Shown piece by piece: positions 44,490 to 52,851 of a stretch of 64,000 nucleotides of DNA. Location: the NCBI GenBank assembly GCA_031265845.1, contig JAISCC010000040.1:25285-89284 (forward strand), given 5' to 3'. The first letter of the stretch is position 1. Each line of letters opens with the position of its first letter. Source of the stretch: Treponema sp. (GTDB lineage Bacteria > Spirochaetota > Spirochaetia > Treponematales > Breznakiellaceae). The translations under genes were made by a program, and so were the position numbers. The notes beneath the pieces are model-generated. The model made no database searches. It saw nothing but the letters and a program-made list of their open reading frames with translations, and had not been told where the DNA came from.

Positions 44490-45626
44490 CTACAAGCGCA
44501 CAATCCGTGTTTTTGTCAGTTCTTCCGCGCCGGCGCCGCCTGATTCAGCTATATCCACAACCAGCACATCGTTCTCAAACCTACAGCCTCCAAGCGCCGG
44601 ATCGTACAACCCCGGTTCAATGGTGAAGATCATGCCGCTCTGCAAAATCCACGGGTTTTCAGATTTGCTCCTCAGAAAAGGCGCTTCGTGTATTTCAAGC
44701 CCCACGCCGTGTCCCAGACCGTGCGGCAGGACTTTTCCGTTCTCACTGTAAAAATCATCAATGGCTATCGCAATGCTGCGGGCGGAAATCCCGGGTTTTA
44801 CCATAGAGAGCGCCAGATTGTAAGCCCGCTTCATCAGGGAAAGGAGCGTTTCCTGTTCGGGCGAAGCGTCCTGAACAAAGGTCATGGTAACGTCGCTGGC
44901 GTATCCTTGATATTTAAGCCCAAAGTCAAGGATGGAAAGCCCTTTTCCCGCGAAAGGAGCGGACGTATACGCGGGAAAGGCGTGAATGCCGAAACTTCGG
45001 GAGGGTCCCGCAACCAAGGTTTCAAAACTCGCGCCTTCGCACCCCTGTTTTCTCGCCTCCGCTTCAATGAAAAGCGCGACATCGCTTTCGGTTTTGAGCG
45101 TCCTGTCTTTCACGTTTTTTTCCAAACGCTCTATTATATCATTGGTGATGGAAGCGAGCGTTTTGTAAACGCCCAATTCTTCCTCATCTTTAACAGCGCG
45201 TCTTCGTTGAACTTCCTCATCGATTCCGCCGCTCCTGCACATCAATTCATAGGCGCCCATATCCTTCTGATAATTTAAAAAAAGCGGATGTGGCGTCGCT
45301 ACGGGAATCTCAATGTGATTGCCTGTTTTTATATGAAAATGTCTGACCGCGTTTGCAAGCGCTTGCACAGCCACGCGTCCGAAGTCGTTGTACGGCGCGA
45401 TGGCGTCAGCGTCGGCATACACATTCGCCATATTGACATCCCATGGAACGAGCAGGCTTTTTCTGTCCGCCGCCGACAAAAACAACAGCGCGTCGCCCGG
45501 CTGACCGGTGAGCCAGCGGACAGATGGATCGCGTCTTCCCTCGACATCTTCAAACATGGCCAAAGCGACATCTTCTTTAGCCATCCAATCATATATTTTT
45601 TCACGGCGGGTTTTGCAAGCGTTCAT
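44490..45626 (-). CDS. M24-family aminopeptidase (Xaa-Pro aminopeptidase-like)
   Basis: 378 residues from ATG 45626. An N-terminal creatinase-like domain (ALFLSAADRKSLLVPWDV) is followed by the pita-bread catalytic domain. Metal ligands are all visible: LDFGLKYQGYASDVTMTF (two Asp), LPHGLGHGVGLEIHE (His), FTIEPGLY (Glu) and GCRFENDVLV (Glu). It removes N-terminal residues, probably before proline, in the cytoplasm. The frame extends to 45719, but the promoter-like sequence lies within that extension, which argues for 45626. Confidence 0.85.
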   Translation of the reverse strand: MNACKTRREKIYDWMAKEDVALAMFEDVEGRRDPSVRWLTGQPGDALLFLSAADRKSLLVPWDVNMANVYADADAIAPYNDFGRVAVQALANAVRHFHIKTGNHIEIPVATPHPLFLNYQKDMGAYELMCRSGGIDEEVQRRRAVKDEEELGVYKTLASITNDIIERLEKNVKDRTLKTESDVALFIEAEARKQGCEGASFETLVAGPSRSFGIHAFPAYTSAPFAGKGLSILDFGLKYQGYASDVTMTFVQDASPEQETLLSLMKRAYNLALSMVKPGISARSIAIAIDDFYSENGKVLPHGLGHGVGLEIHEAPFLRSKSENPWILQSGMIFTIEPGLYDPALGGCRFENDVLVVDIAESGGAGAEELTKTRIVRL

Positions 45627-45661
45627 ATTGTGAGTATGGCATGTTTTGCGAGGTTTGGCAA
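45627..45661 (-). promoter_or_regulatory. promoter of the M24 aminopeptidase gene, leaderless layout
   Basis: On the minus strand TTGCCA (45661-45656), 17-nt spacer, CATACT (45638-45633), six bases, ATG at 45626. No ribosome site is present. Confidence 0.55.
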
Positions 45662-45735
45662 GGTTGGGAAAATACGCGCTATGTGCGCTATGCGCCGTGC
45701 GGTTCAATTCCTCCGACACACGATAAAAACAGGAA

Positions 45736-45764
45736 TTGCTTAAATCAAAAACATGTGATATAGT
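45736..45764 (+). promoter_or_regulatory. promoter of mtnA-mtnP
   Basis: TTGCTT (45736-45741), 17-nt spacer, TATAGT (45759-45764). The resulting leader of about 70 nt holds two hairpins: TTTCAAATTTTGAAA (45776-45790) and CTATCT/AGATAG (45796-45817). No known riboswitch is recognised. Confidence 0.6.
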
Positions 45765-45840
45765 AATAAAGTCGTTTCAAATTTTGAAAGAGGCTCTATC
45801 TGTCGTTTTTTAGATAGAAAAATAGAAAGTATCCGGTACT

Positions 45841-46995
45841 ATGAATATAAACGGACGGCATTACAGGACAATCTGGCTCAAGGAAGATGATAAGCGCGTG
45901 GTGCAAATCATCAATCAATTGGCTCTACCCCACCGGTTTGAAATTCTTGATTTGCGCGCTGTCGCCGATGTACAGAGAGCGATCAAAGACATGTACGTCC
46001 GGGGCGCGGGGCTTATTGGAGCCGCCGCCGCATTCGGCGTGTACCTCGCCGCGCTGGAAGCCGGAGACAATTCTTTTGAACAGGACGTTTTGCAGGCGGC
46101 GGCGGCGCTCAAGGCGACTCGTCCTACGGCGAGCAACCTTGCGTGGGCGGCGAACCGTATGCTAGCGCGGTTGACCGGTTGCGAAGCGCGTGGCGCGCGC
46201 AATCTCACTGCGGCGGAAAAACGGGACGTTGCCCGGCGTACGGCTCAAGCTATCGCGGATCAGGACGCTGAGTGGTGCAAACAAATCGGGGCGCGCGGAC
46301 TGAACCTCATCAAGGCTGTCGCCGAACGGAAAAAGGCGCGGAGCGGAGCGTCCGCGCCGCCTGTGCATATCCTGACCCACTGCAACGCGGGCTGGCTGGC
46401 GTTTGTGGACTATGGTTCGGCGCTTTCGTCGGTATACGCCGCCTTTGACGCGGGCATTGATGTACATGTATGGGTGGACGAGACCCGCCCTCGCAATCAG
46501 GGGGCGAATCTGACGGCGTGGGAGTTATGCCGACACGGGGTGCCGCACGACCTTATCCCCGACAACGCGGGAGGGCATCTTATGCAGCGCGGACTGGTGG
46601 ATATGGTGATCACCGGAGCGGATCGCGCAACCCGTTGCGGCGATGTGGCGAACAAGATCGGCACCTATTTAAAGGCGGTCGCGGCGCAAGAAAACAATGT
46701 TCCGTTTTATGTGGCGTTGCCTTCGTCCACCTTTGACTTCGCCATGAGAGATGGGATGGAGATTCCCATTGAGGAACGGGACGCTTCAGAGGCGCGTTTT
46801 GTCAGCGGAAAGACAGCCGCCGGAGACATTGAGACGGTGCAAATCTGTCCGGACGAAACCCCCGCGAGAAACTGGGGCTTTGACGTAACGCCTGCGCGGT
46901 ATATTCGCGGATTTATCACGGAACGGGGCGTTTGCGATGCGTCCGAAAAAGGAGTCCTTTCACTGTATCCCGAATACGCCGGCATCCTGCCATGA
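45841..46995 (+). CDS. mtnA: methylthioribose-1-phosphate isomerase
   Basis: 384 residues, usual length. VRGAGLIGAAAAFGVYLAAL, RPTASNLAWAANRML, the active-site Cys in ILTHCNAGWLAF, WVDETRPRNQGANLTAWEL and VITGADRATRCGDVANKIGT (catalytic Asp) are all standard for MtnA. It converts 5-methylthioribose 1-phosphate to the ribulose form in methionine salvage. The start has a weak ribosome site. It is followed 68 bp later by mtnP. Confidence 0.95.
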   Translation: MNINGRHYRTIWLKEDDKRVVQIINQLALPHRFEILDLRAVADVQRAIKDMYVRGAGLIGAAAAFGVYLAALEAGDNSFEQDVLQAAAALKATRPTASNLAWAANRMLARLTGCEARGARNLTAAEKRDVARRTAQAIADQDAEWCKQIGARGLNLIKAVAERKKARSGASAPPVHILTHCNAGWLAFVDYGSALSSVYAAFDAGIDVHVWVDETRPRNQGANLTAWELCRHGVPHDLIPDNAGGHLMQRGLVDMVITGADRATRCGDVANKIGTYLKAVAAQENNVPFYVALPSSTFDFAMRDGMEIPIEERDASEARFVSGKTAAGDIETVQICPDETPARNWGFDVTPARYIRGFITERGVCDASEKGVLSLYPEYAGILP

Positions 46996-47063
46996 GCGGC
47001 GCTCTAGCAGGATGGCTTGGCGGTTTAAAGAGCGGTTTAAAAAACTGAATATAAGGAGTATAC

Positions 47064-47810
47064 ATGGCAATTATCGGTATTATCGGCGGCAGCGGTCTAG
47101 ACAATCCGGACATGCTCTTGAATCCGCGTGATGAGCACGTGACGACGCCTTATGGAGAGCCGTCGGCGCCCCTGAAACGGGGGGCGGTCGATGGCGTGGA
47201 TGTGGTGATTCTTGGACGCCACGGGCGAGAGCATACGATACCTCCAACTCAGGTGAATTACCGCGCCAACATAGCGGCGCTCAAGGCGGCAGGTTGCACC
47301 CATATTTTGGCGACCACGGCTGTGGGATCGTTGCGGGAAGAAATCCACCGGGGCGATTTTGTGATCATTGATCAATTCATTGATTTTACAAAACAGCGGA
47401 AAACATCCTACTACGAGTCTTTTGAACCTCACAAACCGGCGCATACCGCTATGGCCGATCCTTACGATCCGCACTTGCGGACCATACTCATTCACGAGTG
47501 TCTGCGATTGAACTACAAGTTTCGCTCGCGTGGCGCTGTGGTGACCATTGAAGGTCCCCGATTTTCCACTCGCGCGGAATCCAATATGTTCCGTTCATGG
47601 GGCGCGGATGTAATCAACATGTCCATAGCAACGGAAACCGCTCTGGCGAATGAGATCGGGATTCCCTACGCCGCAGTGGCAATCGTCACAGACTACGACT
47701 CATGGCGCACGGGCGAGGAGCCGGTAACGTGGGAAGAAGTCTCGAAGGTCTTTGCCGAAAACGCCCAGAAGGTCGCCGCATTGTTGCTCGGCGTCATTCG
47801 GAACGTCTGA
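47064..47810 (+). CDS. mtnP: 5'-methylthioadenosine phosphorylase
   Basis: 248 residues starting behind AAGGAG. IGIIGGSGLDNPDML, GRHGREHTIPPTQVNYRANI, LATTAVGSLREEI, GPRFSTRAESNMF and NMSIATETALANEIGIPYAA place it in the MTAP group; the Thr-Asp-Tyr-Asp near the end fits adenine selectivity. It splits methylthioadenosine by phosphate into adenine and methylthioribose 1-phosphate, the substrate of MtnA. The two genes give the first steps of methionine salvage; later steps are not in this window. A CGCCCT/AGGGCG hairpin at 47843-47860 may end the transcript. Confidence 0.95.
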   Translation: MAIIGIIGGSGLDNPDMLLNPRDEHVTTPYGEPSAPLKRGAVDGVDVVILGRHGREHTIPPTQVNYRANIAALKAAGCTHILATTAVGSLREEIHRGDFVIIDQFIDFTKQRKTSYYESFEPHKPAHTAMADPYDPHLRTILIHECLRLNYKFRSRGAVVTIEGPRFSTRAESNMFRSWGADVINMSIATETALANEIGIPYAAVAIVTDYDSWRTGEEPVTWEEVSKVFAENAQKVAALLLGVIRNV

Positions 47811-47959
47811 TTCAAAGCGGTCAAAAGCAATCCGGCGATCTGTCGCCCTATGAAGAGGGCGCGGACGCTCCGCGTTTTGCAGAAGCCTCTTTACGCCCTC
47901 TATCTACACGGTTGCGCTTATTCTGTGGGTCAAGGTTAGCGGCGCTATACATGAAAATA

Positions 47960-47967
47960 TGATTGCG
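47960..47967. repeat. target-site duplication, left copy
   Basis: TGATTGCG at 47960-47967 recurs exactly at 48586-48593, directly flanking the IS1-like element. Eight bp is typical of IS1. Confidence 0.75.
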
Positions 47968-48585
47968 GAAGGTGATCCACAAAGTATGACGGGTTGTCAA
48001 ACTTGGAAAAACAACAAGTCTTCCGAAATGTCCGCCTTATCCGGCAATCGCTCTCTTCTATCGTTGCCGTGTATTCTTTTTCTACCTCTTGGTTGTCTTC
48101 CGCAAATGCCGAAACAAAGGCGTCTCAATCGTCTGTCGCCACCCAATCACAGCGTATTCCCAACTGTTTTAGTCGTCTCCTCAAATTTTCGCCGTCTTGA
48201 TCTCTCATTTCCCCCCTACGCCGCGATTTCCCCGCTTCCCCGATGACGCGCGTAAATAAGCCGCACTTCGCCCTTCTTTTTTTATGTCCAAAACTCGTCT
48301 ATTTCAAGACAATCATAACAGGCTTGGTTTTACCTGATATTTTTCTGATTTTAAGGCTTTTAAGACTTTGATGACACTGGTTTTCACACAACACTGATGT
48401 CCCGTATCCCAATTCCCCAGGCAAGCATGATTTTTATCACGCTTTTACTCCATGAAAAGGCTCTTCTTTCAGGTTATGTTGGGACTCCGGCAATGGGGCG
48501 TTTTCTATCGCTTGGCGTCATTCCATAGCATTTCTTTGTGATCCTATTGCCTTCACCTCTTTATCATATTTTGTGGATCACCACC
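47968..48585 (-). mobile_element. IS1-family-like insertion element, 618 bp, transposase degenerate
   Basis: Terminal inverted repeats of about 20 bp (left core GGTGATCCACAAAGTATGA at 47971; right core, read inwards, GGTGATCCACAAAATATGA) enclose 618 bp. Minus-strand frames carry IS1 features: a helix-turn-helix-like RDISVV...TSVIKVLKALKSEKYQ, the IS1 block YDCLEIDEFWTYI, then CDWVATD, VSAFAEDNQEVEKEYTATIE and KTCCFSKFDN. Stops and shifts interrupt them. Full IS1 is about 768 bp, so this copy is shortened and probably needed a transposase supplied elsewhere. Confidence 0.75.
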
Positions 48586-48676
48586 TGATTGCGTTCCCCT
48601 TCAAAGCAGAACCATCCTTCTCTCAAGACAAAAATACCGCTCAAAACAAAAGAATCTTCCCTCAAGGAAAAAACTC

Positions 48677-48731
48677 TTGACAAACAACGCGGTTTATATT
48701 ACCATATCAATATGGTATCAAAATGATACCA
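48677..48731 (+). promoter_or_regulatory. promoter with twin overlapping palindromic operators
   Basis: TTGACA (48677-48682) with -10 TACCAT near 48700. Two perfect palindromes overlap it and each other: TACCATATCAATATGGTA (48700-48717) and TGGTATCAAAATGATACCA (48713-48731). Repeated TGGTA half-sites suit a ribbon-helix-helix repressor, and one is encoded two genes on. Confidence 0.7.
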
Positions 48732-48757
48732 AAATCATCTTTATATGGAGGAACATG

Positions 48758-49771
48758 ATGAATGCTGCACAAAACAATGCGGAGAATGACATAGCCGAGA
48801 AACCGGCTTTCAGCGCCAGCGGAATGACGGTTCTGCTTGTCAATACGCTTCTGACGCTTGCGGCAGTGGGGCTGCTTATCTGGGGAGCGGAAATCGCCGC
48901 TGATTCGAATTCGACTCCGGCTGCCGTGATGATCGTCTTGGGGATACTCTACTCATCTCTGATAGGTCCCATACTTTACAAAGGGCTTAAAATCCTCAGA
49001 CCACGGGAAGCTATGGTATTGGCGCTGTTTGGAAAGTACTACGGAACGCTTGCCGGCCCGGGTTTTTTCTGGGTAAATCCTTTCGCGCAAGCCTTTAATC
49101 CGGCTTCAGCGGGAACTACAACGGGAAGCATCGGCGATACCGGAGGAGCGGTCGTTTATGGAGGAAAGAAATCAAAAATCATATCCTTGAAGGTAATGAC
49201 GCTGAACAACGACAAACAGAAAATCAACGATCAACTGGGCAATCCCATCATTATCGGAATCGCGGTGTTTTGGAAGGTGGTGAATACGGCGAAAGCGGTG
49301 TTCAATGTGGACAACTACACCGAATTTCTGTCGATTCAGTGCGATTCCGCTTTGCGGAACATCGTACGGCTCTACCCGTACGACAACGCAAGCGCTGAAG
49401 ACGCTGACAATGAAAAATCTCTGCGCGGCTCAAGCGAGGAAATATCCAAGAGGCTGTCCGATGAGATTCAGGGCAAAGTGGCGGTCGCCGGTTTGGAAAT
49501 ACTGGAGGCGCGGATCACCCATCTTTCTTATGCGCCGGAAATCGCGGCGGCCATGCTTCAGCGCCAGCAGGCGGCGGCGATCATTGACGCGCGGCAGATG
49601 ATCGTGGAAGGGGCGGTGAGCATGGTGGAAATGGCGTTGAACAAACTCGACGACAAGAACATAGTCTGTCTTGACGAAGAGCGGAAAGCGGCCATGGTGA
49701 GCAACCTCCTCGTGGTGCTTTGCTCCAACAAGGACGCCCAGCCGGTGGTAAACTCCGGCAGCATCTACTGA
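48758..49771 (+). CDS. SPFH/band-7 domain membrane protein
   Basis: 337 residues from ATG 48758, six bases after GGAGG (an ATG at 48755 is also possible). Two membrane helices (about residues 22-40 and 55-72) precede the band-7 domain: [70 protein letters not shown] and the coiled coil [24 protein letters not shown] proteins form oligomeric membrane scaffolds. This type is often encoded beside a small ribbon-helix-helix protein, as here. Confidence 0.88.
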   Translation: MNAAQNNAENDIAEKPAFSASGMTVLLVNTLLTLAAVGLLIWGAEIAADSNSTPAAVMIVLGILYSSLIGPILYKGLKILRPREAMVLALFGKYYGTLAGPGFFWVNPFAQAFNPASAGTTTGSIGDTGGAVVYGGKKSKIISLKVMTLNNDKQKINDQLGNPIIIGIAVFWKVVNTAKAVFNVDNYTEFLSIQCDSALRNIVRLYPYDNASAEDADNEKSLRGSSEEISKRLSDEIQGKVAVAGLEILEARITHLSYAPEIAAAMLQRQQAAAIIDARQMIVEGAVSMVEMALNKLDDKNIVCLDEERKAAMVSNLLVVLCSNKDAQPVVNSGSIY

Positions 49772-49779
49772 TAGACGCA

Positions 49780-49968
49780 ATGGACGAAAAGAAAAAACAG
49801 GTTCCCTTGCGTCTATCAGATTCGCTTTGGAAGGAGCTTGCCGCTTGGGCGGAAGATGAATTCCGTTCGGTCAACGGGCAGATCGAGTGCCTGTTGACCG
49901 AAGCGGTCAGGCGGCGGAAGAGAGACAAAAAGCCTGATGAAGCGAAAACGGATGCGACCGCCGAATGA
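49780..49968 (+). CDS. ribbon-helix-helix (Arc-like) DNA-binding protein
   Basis: 62 residues from ATG 49780, eight bases after the SPFH stop. QVPLRLSDSLWKELAAWAED is the beta strand plus first helix of Arc/MetJ proteins, and RSVNGQIECLLTEAVRRRK the second helix. A charged tail follows. It probably represses its own operon through the palindromes at 48700-48731; that is inference. It has no ribosome site and likely depends on coupling with the gene before. Confidence 0.8.
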   Translation: MDEKKKQVPLRLSDSLWKELAAWAEDEFRSVNGQIECLLTEAVRRRKRDKKPDEAKTDATAE

Positions 49969-49975
49969 ACGGCGC

Positions 49976-50014
49976 GGCTAATGCCAACGGCTGACGCCAG
50001 CGGCTAACGCCGGG
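49976..50014. repeat. three imperfect 13-bp tandem repeats
   Basis: GGCTAATGCCAAC, GGCTGACGCCAGC and GGCTAACGCCGGG follow one another between the two genes. Each is a near palindrome (GGCT-A-CGCC). Confidence 0.6.
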
Positions 50015-50035
50015 GGAGAAATTTTATGGAGGAGT

Positions 50036-50833
50036 ATGATGCATGTTTCAGCGGCGTCCATTATATGTATGGGCGTTTCGGCGTTAGTGTCAATCGGTAC
50101 GCCGATAGTGTTGTTCGTTATTTTTTATAGAAAATATAAACTGCGGGCATTGCCCCTGCTTGCCGGTTCCCTCGCATTTGTCCTATTTGTACTGATACTG
50201 GAGAGGTCGGCGCATGTACTTGTGTTAGGCACATTCAACATAAAGGAAAACCCTTTCGTGTATATGGTCTACGGAGCGTTGATGGCGGGTGTGTTTGAGG
50301 AAACCGCGCGGTTTCTTTCTTTTAATGCGCTTAAAAAAAAGTACGGCAACATAGGCGGCGCATTGTCATACGGCATAGGTCATGGCGGCATTGAAGCGAT
50401 GTCGCTTGCGGGGTCGTCCATGATATATAATATTGTATTGAGCGTCATGATCAACGCAGGCTCTGTGGAAGCCGTCACCGCTGATTTGCAGGGGGAAGCG
50501 TCGATCCAGGCAAGCGCCCAAATAACTGCGCTGACAACAACCGCGCCGTATTTGTTTCTTATTGGCGGAATAGAGCGTCTATTTGCAATAGGAATGCACT
50601 TGGCGTTGTCAGTAGTGGTTTTTTATGCCGTGTCTTGCAGGAGCAAGCGGTGGCTGTATCTTTTGGCAATACTGTTGCATGCGGCAGTAGATGCGCCTGT
50701 GGCGTTAATGCAGACCGGAGTCATACAGAGCGTCTTTTTAGTTGAAAGTTTTGTGGGCGCAAGCAGCGTGTCGTTGCTGTTGTTAGCGGCGTTCATACAC
50801 AAAAACGCGAGTCGGACGGCAGTAAAGGAATGA
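50036..50833 (+). CDS. YhfC-family intramembrane metalloprotease-like protein
   Basis: 265 residues, behind GGAGGAG. Eight or so membrane helices. Family motifs: AGVFEETARFLSFNAL (Glu-Glu), YGIGHGGIEAMSL (His, Glu) and AILLHAAVDAPVAL (His, Asp), which resemble the glutamic/metallo sites of YhfC, PrsW and CPBP proteases. It is likely an inner-membrane protease or related protein. It follows the SPFH and ribbon-helix-helix genes in the same direction, suggesting a membrane quality-control or stress module. Confidence 0.75.
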   Translation: MMHVSAASIICMGVSALVSIGTPIVLFVIFYRKYKLRALPLLAGSLAFVLFVLILERSAHVLVLGTFNIKENPFVYMVYGALMAGVFEETARFLSFNALKKKYGNIGGALSYGIGHGGIEAMSLAGSSMIYNIVLSVMINAGSVEAVTADLQGEASIQASAQITALTTTAPYLFLIGGIERLFAIGMHLALSVVVFYAVSCRSKRWLYLLAILLHAAVDAPVALMQTGVIQSVFLVESFVGASSVSLLLLAAFIHKNASRTAVKE

Positions 50834-50885
50834 GCGGCGCCGCTTTGTGCGCTTTGCGCCGCTCTGCGCGGATCCTAGAGCCGCG

Positions 50886-51707
50886 CTACTGTTTCTTGCC
50901 TCTTGCCGCGCATGAAACCGTATAGAAAACCAGCGCGAGCGCGGAGGGTGCGCCCAAAAGAATCGTGGGCGGCAGGTCGCTCACGCTCTGCGCCGTGACC
51001 CCGGCGCGTTCAACCAGCGCGAACACAAAAGCCGCCGCGCCAACGCCCCACACAGTGCGAAACCCGAGGTACACGGCGGCGAGCGCTATCCAGCCTCGCC
51101 CGGAAACGCCGCCGGGCGTATATGCGCCCACGCGCAACATGAGGCACGATCCCCCAACGCCGGCAAGCATGGCCGCTATGGTCCACGCCGCCATTTGATA
51201 GCGCGCGGCGCTAATTCCGCGCTCTTCAGCCGTGGACGCCGAAAGCCCGGATGCCCGGAGCCTGAGTCCGAAACGTGTGCAGTACACCAGAAAAGCGGAA
51301 AGAACAAAACAGAGCGCGGCGGCGATGGCAAAAGAAGTTTGAATGGAAGCGGCGCTTTCAGGGATTTCGAAAAAGACTTTGTTTCGCAACACGCCTTTAG
51401 CGCCGAACCATATTTGGGAGAGGGTGTTGGTAAGTCCGTCTGCGGCGAGGTTCAAGGCAAGCCCTGTGATAAAGGGATTCGCCTTGCTTGCCTGTACAAA
51501 AGCGGCGGAAAGAAAGCCCAGCGCCGCGCACACAAGCGCGGACAGCAGGCGCGACGCAAAGACAGATCCTGTTTTCACCATGAAACAATAGGTGAAAAAC
51601 GAGCCGAGGCTCATAAACCCTTCAATAAATATGCCCAGAGAACCGGCTAATTCCGTCCACAACGCGCCAAGAGACGCGAACAACAAGGGCAACGCCGAGT
51701 CTAGCAC
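50886..51707 (-). CDS. BMP-linked ABC permease (nucleoside/sugar type)
   Basis: 273 residues from GTG 51707 behind CGGGAG. Eight membrane segments. GFLSAAFVQASKANPFITGL, FGLRLRASGLSASTAEERGI (coupling helix) and GGVSGRGWIALAAVYLGFRT match the second permease of BMP-family importers such as RnsD/NupQ. It lies 25 bp after the lipoprotein gene. The ATPase and other permease usually found between these two genes are absent here. Confidence 0.82.
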   Translation of the reverse strand: MLDSALPLLFASLGALWTELAGSLGIFIEGFMSLGSFFTYCFMVKTGSVFASRLLSALVCAALGFLSAAFVQASKANPFITGLALNLAADGLTNTLSQIWFGAKGVLRNKVFFEIPESAASIQTSFAIAAALCFVLSAFLVYCTRFGLRLRASGLSASTAEERGISAARYQMAAWTIAAMLAGVGGSCLMLRVGAYTPGGVSGRGWIALAAVYLGFRTVWGVGAAAFVFALVERAGVTAQSVSDLPPTILLGAPSALALVFYTVSCAARGKKQ

Positions 51708-51732
51708 CGAGTCTCCCGCCGGACTTGCCGCA

Positions 51733-52773
51733 TTATTCTTGTAATACGAGGCTCCCGTTTCGTATGCGGGCGATCATATCCGCTTGTTTTTCGCGGATGG
51801 TCTGGCTGACAGCCGCTATATAATCAGGGTCGTCTTCAACGAAATCGACATAACCGTCCGCAACGCCCACAATATCCGCAGCGCCAAAAGGCAGGGAGCC
51901 TTCCAGAAAAAGCAGCGTTTTTTCGTACGCCAGCTTGTCCTGCCTGATGATAGAGCTTCCCACCACTGTGCCGGGACGGACCGCGTAGCCGTTGGTGTCA
52001 AACCAGACAACCTTTGCGCCGCTCTCATAGGCGGCTTGCACCACACCCTCGTTTGCGCCGCCCGCAACGCAGAGGATCGCCTTCGCGCCGTTTGCGATCA
52101 TGTCCCACGCAATATCTGCGGCTTTGCCCGCGTCGAACCAGTTGCCGATTACGCGAAAATCGGCTGTAAAGGATGGATCAACCGCCTGAGCGCCGCGGAT
52201 ATAGCCCGGCAAGATGATCTCGTTCATCACCGGATACTCCTGCCCCGCCATAAGCCCTACTTTTGTTCCATCAAGTTCCTGCGCTTCCAACGCGGCGATG
52301 TACCCCGCCATATACGCCTGCTCGGTCTGGTTGTACCGTACGCTGTATATAGCGGGGTTGCCCGTGAGACTTCCGTCAAGCAGGAGAAATTTTTGCTTTG
52401 GAAACTTCGCAGACACCGATTCGGCGATTGCCGGAAGCGAGGGATTTGAAGACACGATGAGGCTGTAACTGCCCGAAGCCGCCATTGAGGTGAGGAACGT
52501 CTCCCATTCCGCCTGATTGTACCCCGCTTCGACCACTTTAACCTGAACGTTCTTTTCCTTTCCAGCCCGCTCAACTCCCTGCGCCAGCATCTCATACGTC
52601 GCGCTGCCCGCCATAACCCCCGGAACAAACACACCGACAGTCCCGCCCGCCGCATTCGCCGCGCCAGCCGTTCGCTTCGTCTTGCCGCACGAGAAAAGCA
52701 TGACGCTTCCGGCGCATACCGCGCATACCGCGCATACCGCGGCCGCTTTTCTTATATCTTTCCAATATTTCAT
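51733..52773 (-). CDS. BMP/PnrA-family substrate-binding lipoprotein
   Basis: 346 residues. The signal peptide contains a 9-bp DNA repeat (VCAVCAVCAG) and ends in the lipobox MLFSCGK, so the protein is lipid-anchored. The BMP fold follows: GTVGVFVPGVMAGSATYEML, GYIAALEAQELDGTKVGLMA, WDMIANGAKAILCVAGGANE and VVWFDTNGYAVRPGTVVGSS. The family includes treponemal TmpC/PnrA, which binds purine nucleosides. It delivers ligand to the permease encoded just downstream. Confidence 0.88.
   Translation of the reverse strand: MKYWKDIRKAAAVCAVCAVCAGSVMLFSCGKTKRTAGAANAAGGTVGVFVPGVMAGSATYEMLAQGVERAGKEKNVQVKVVEAGYNQAEWETFLTSMAASGSYSLIVSSNPSLPAIAESVSAKFPKQKFLLLDGSLTGNPAIYSVRYNQTEQAYMAGYIAALEAQELDGTKVGLMAGQEYPVMNEIILPGYIRGAQAVDPSFTADFRVIGNWFDAGKAADIAWDMIANGAKAILCVAGGANEGVVQAAYESGAKVVWFDTNGYAVRPGTVVGSSIIRQDKLAYEKTLLFLEGSLPFGAADIVGVADGYVDFVEDDPDYIAAVSQTIREKQADMIARIRNGSLVLQE
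52712..52738. repeat. three 9-bp tandem repeats in a signal-peptide region
   Basis: GCGCATACC is repeated three times without change, coding for repeated Val-Cys-Ala on the minus strand. Whole-unit slippage would change signal length by three residues without breaking the frame. Confidence 0.8.
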
Positions 52774-52851
52774 ATATTCCTCCCTGTTAGCCTGATATAC
52801 AATGCCATAATATAGCGACCTTTCCGGTTTAACGCCCCGCAGAGTCTGCGA

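Noticed and set aside
45771..45840. SAM-type riboswitch upstream of mtnA
   Set aside because: The 70-nt leader is too short and holds only two simple hairpins, without the conserved junction of known SAM riboswitches.
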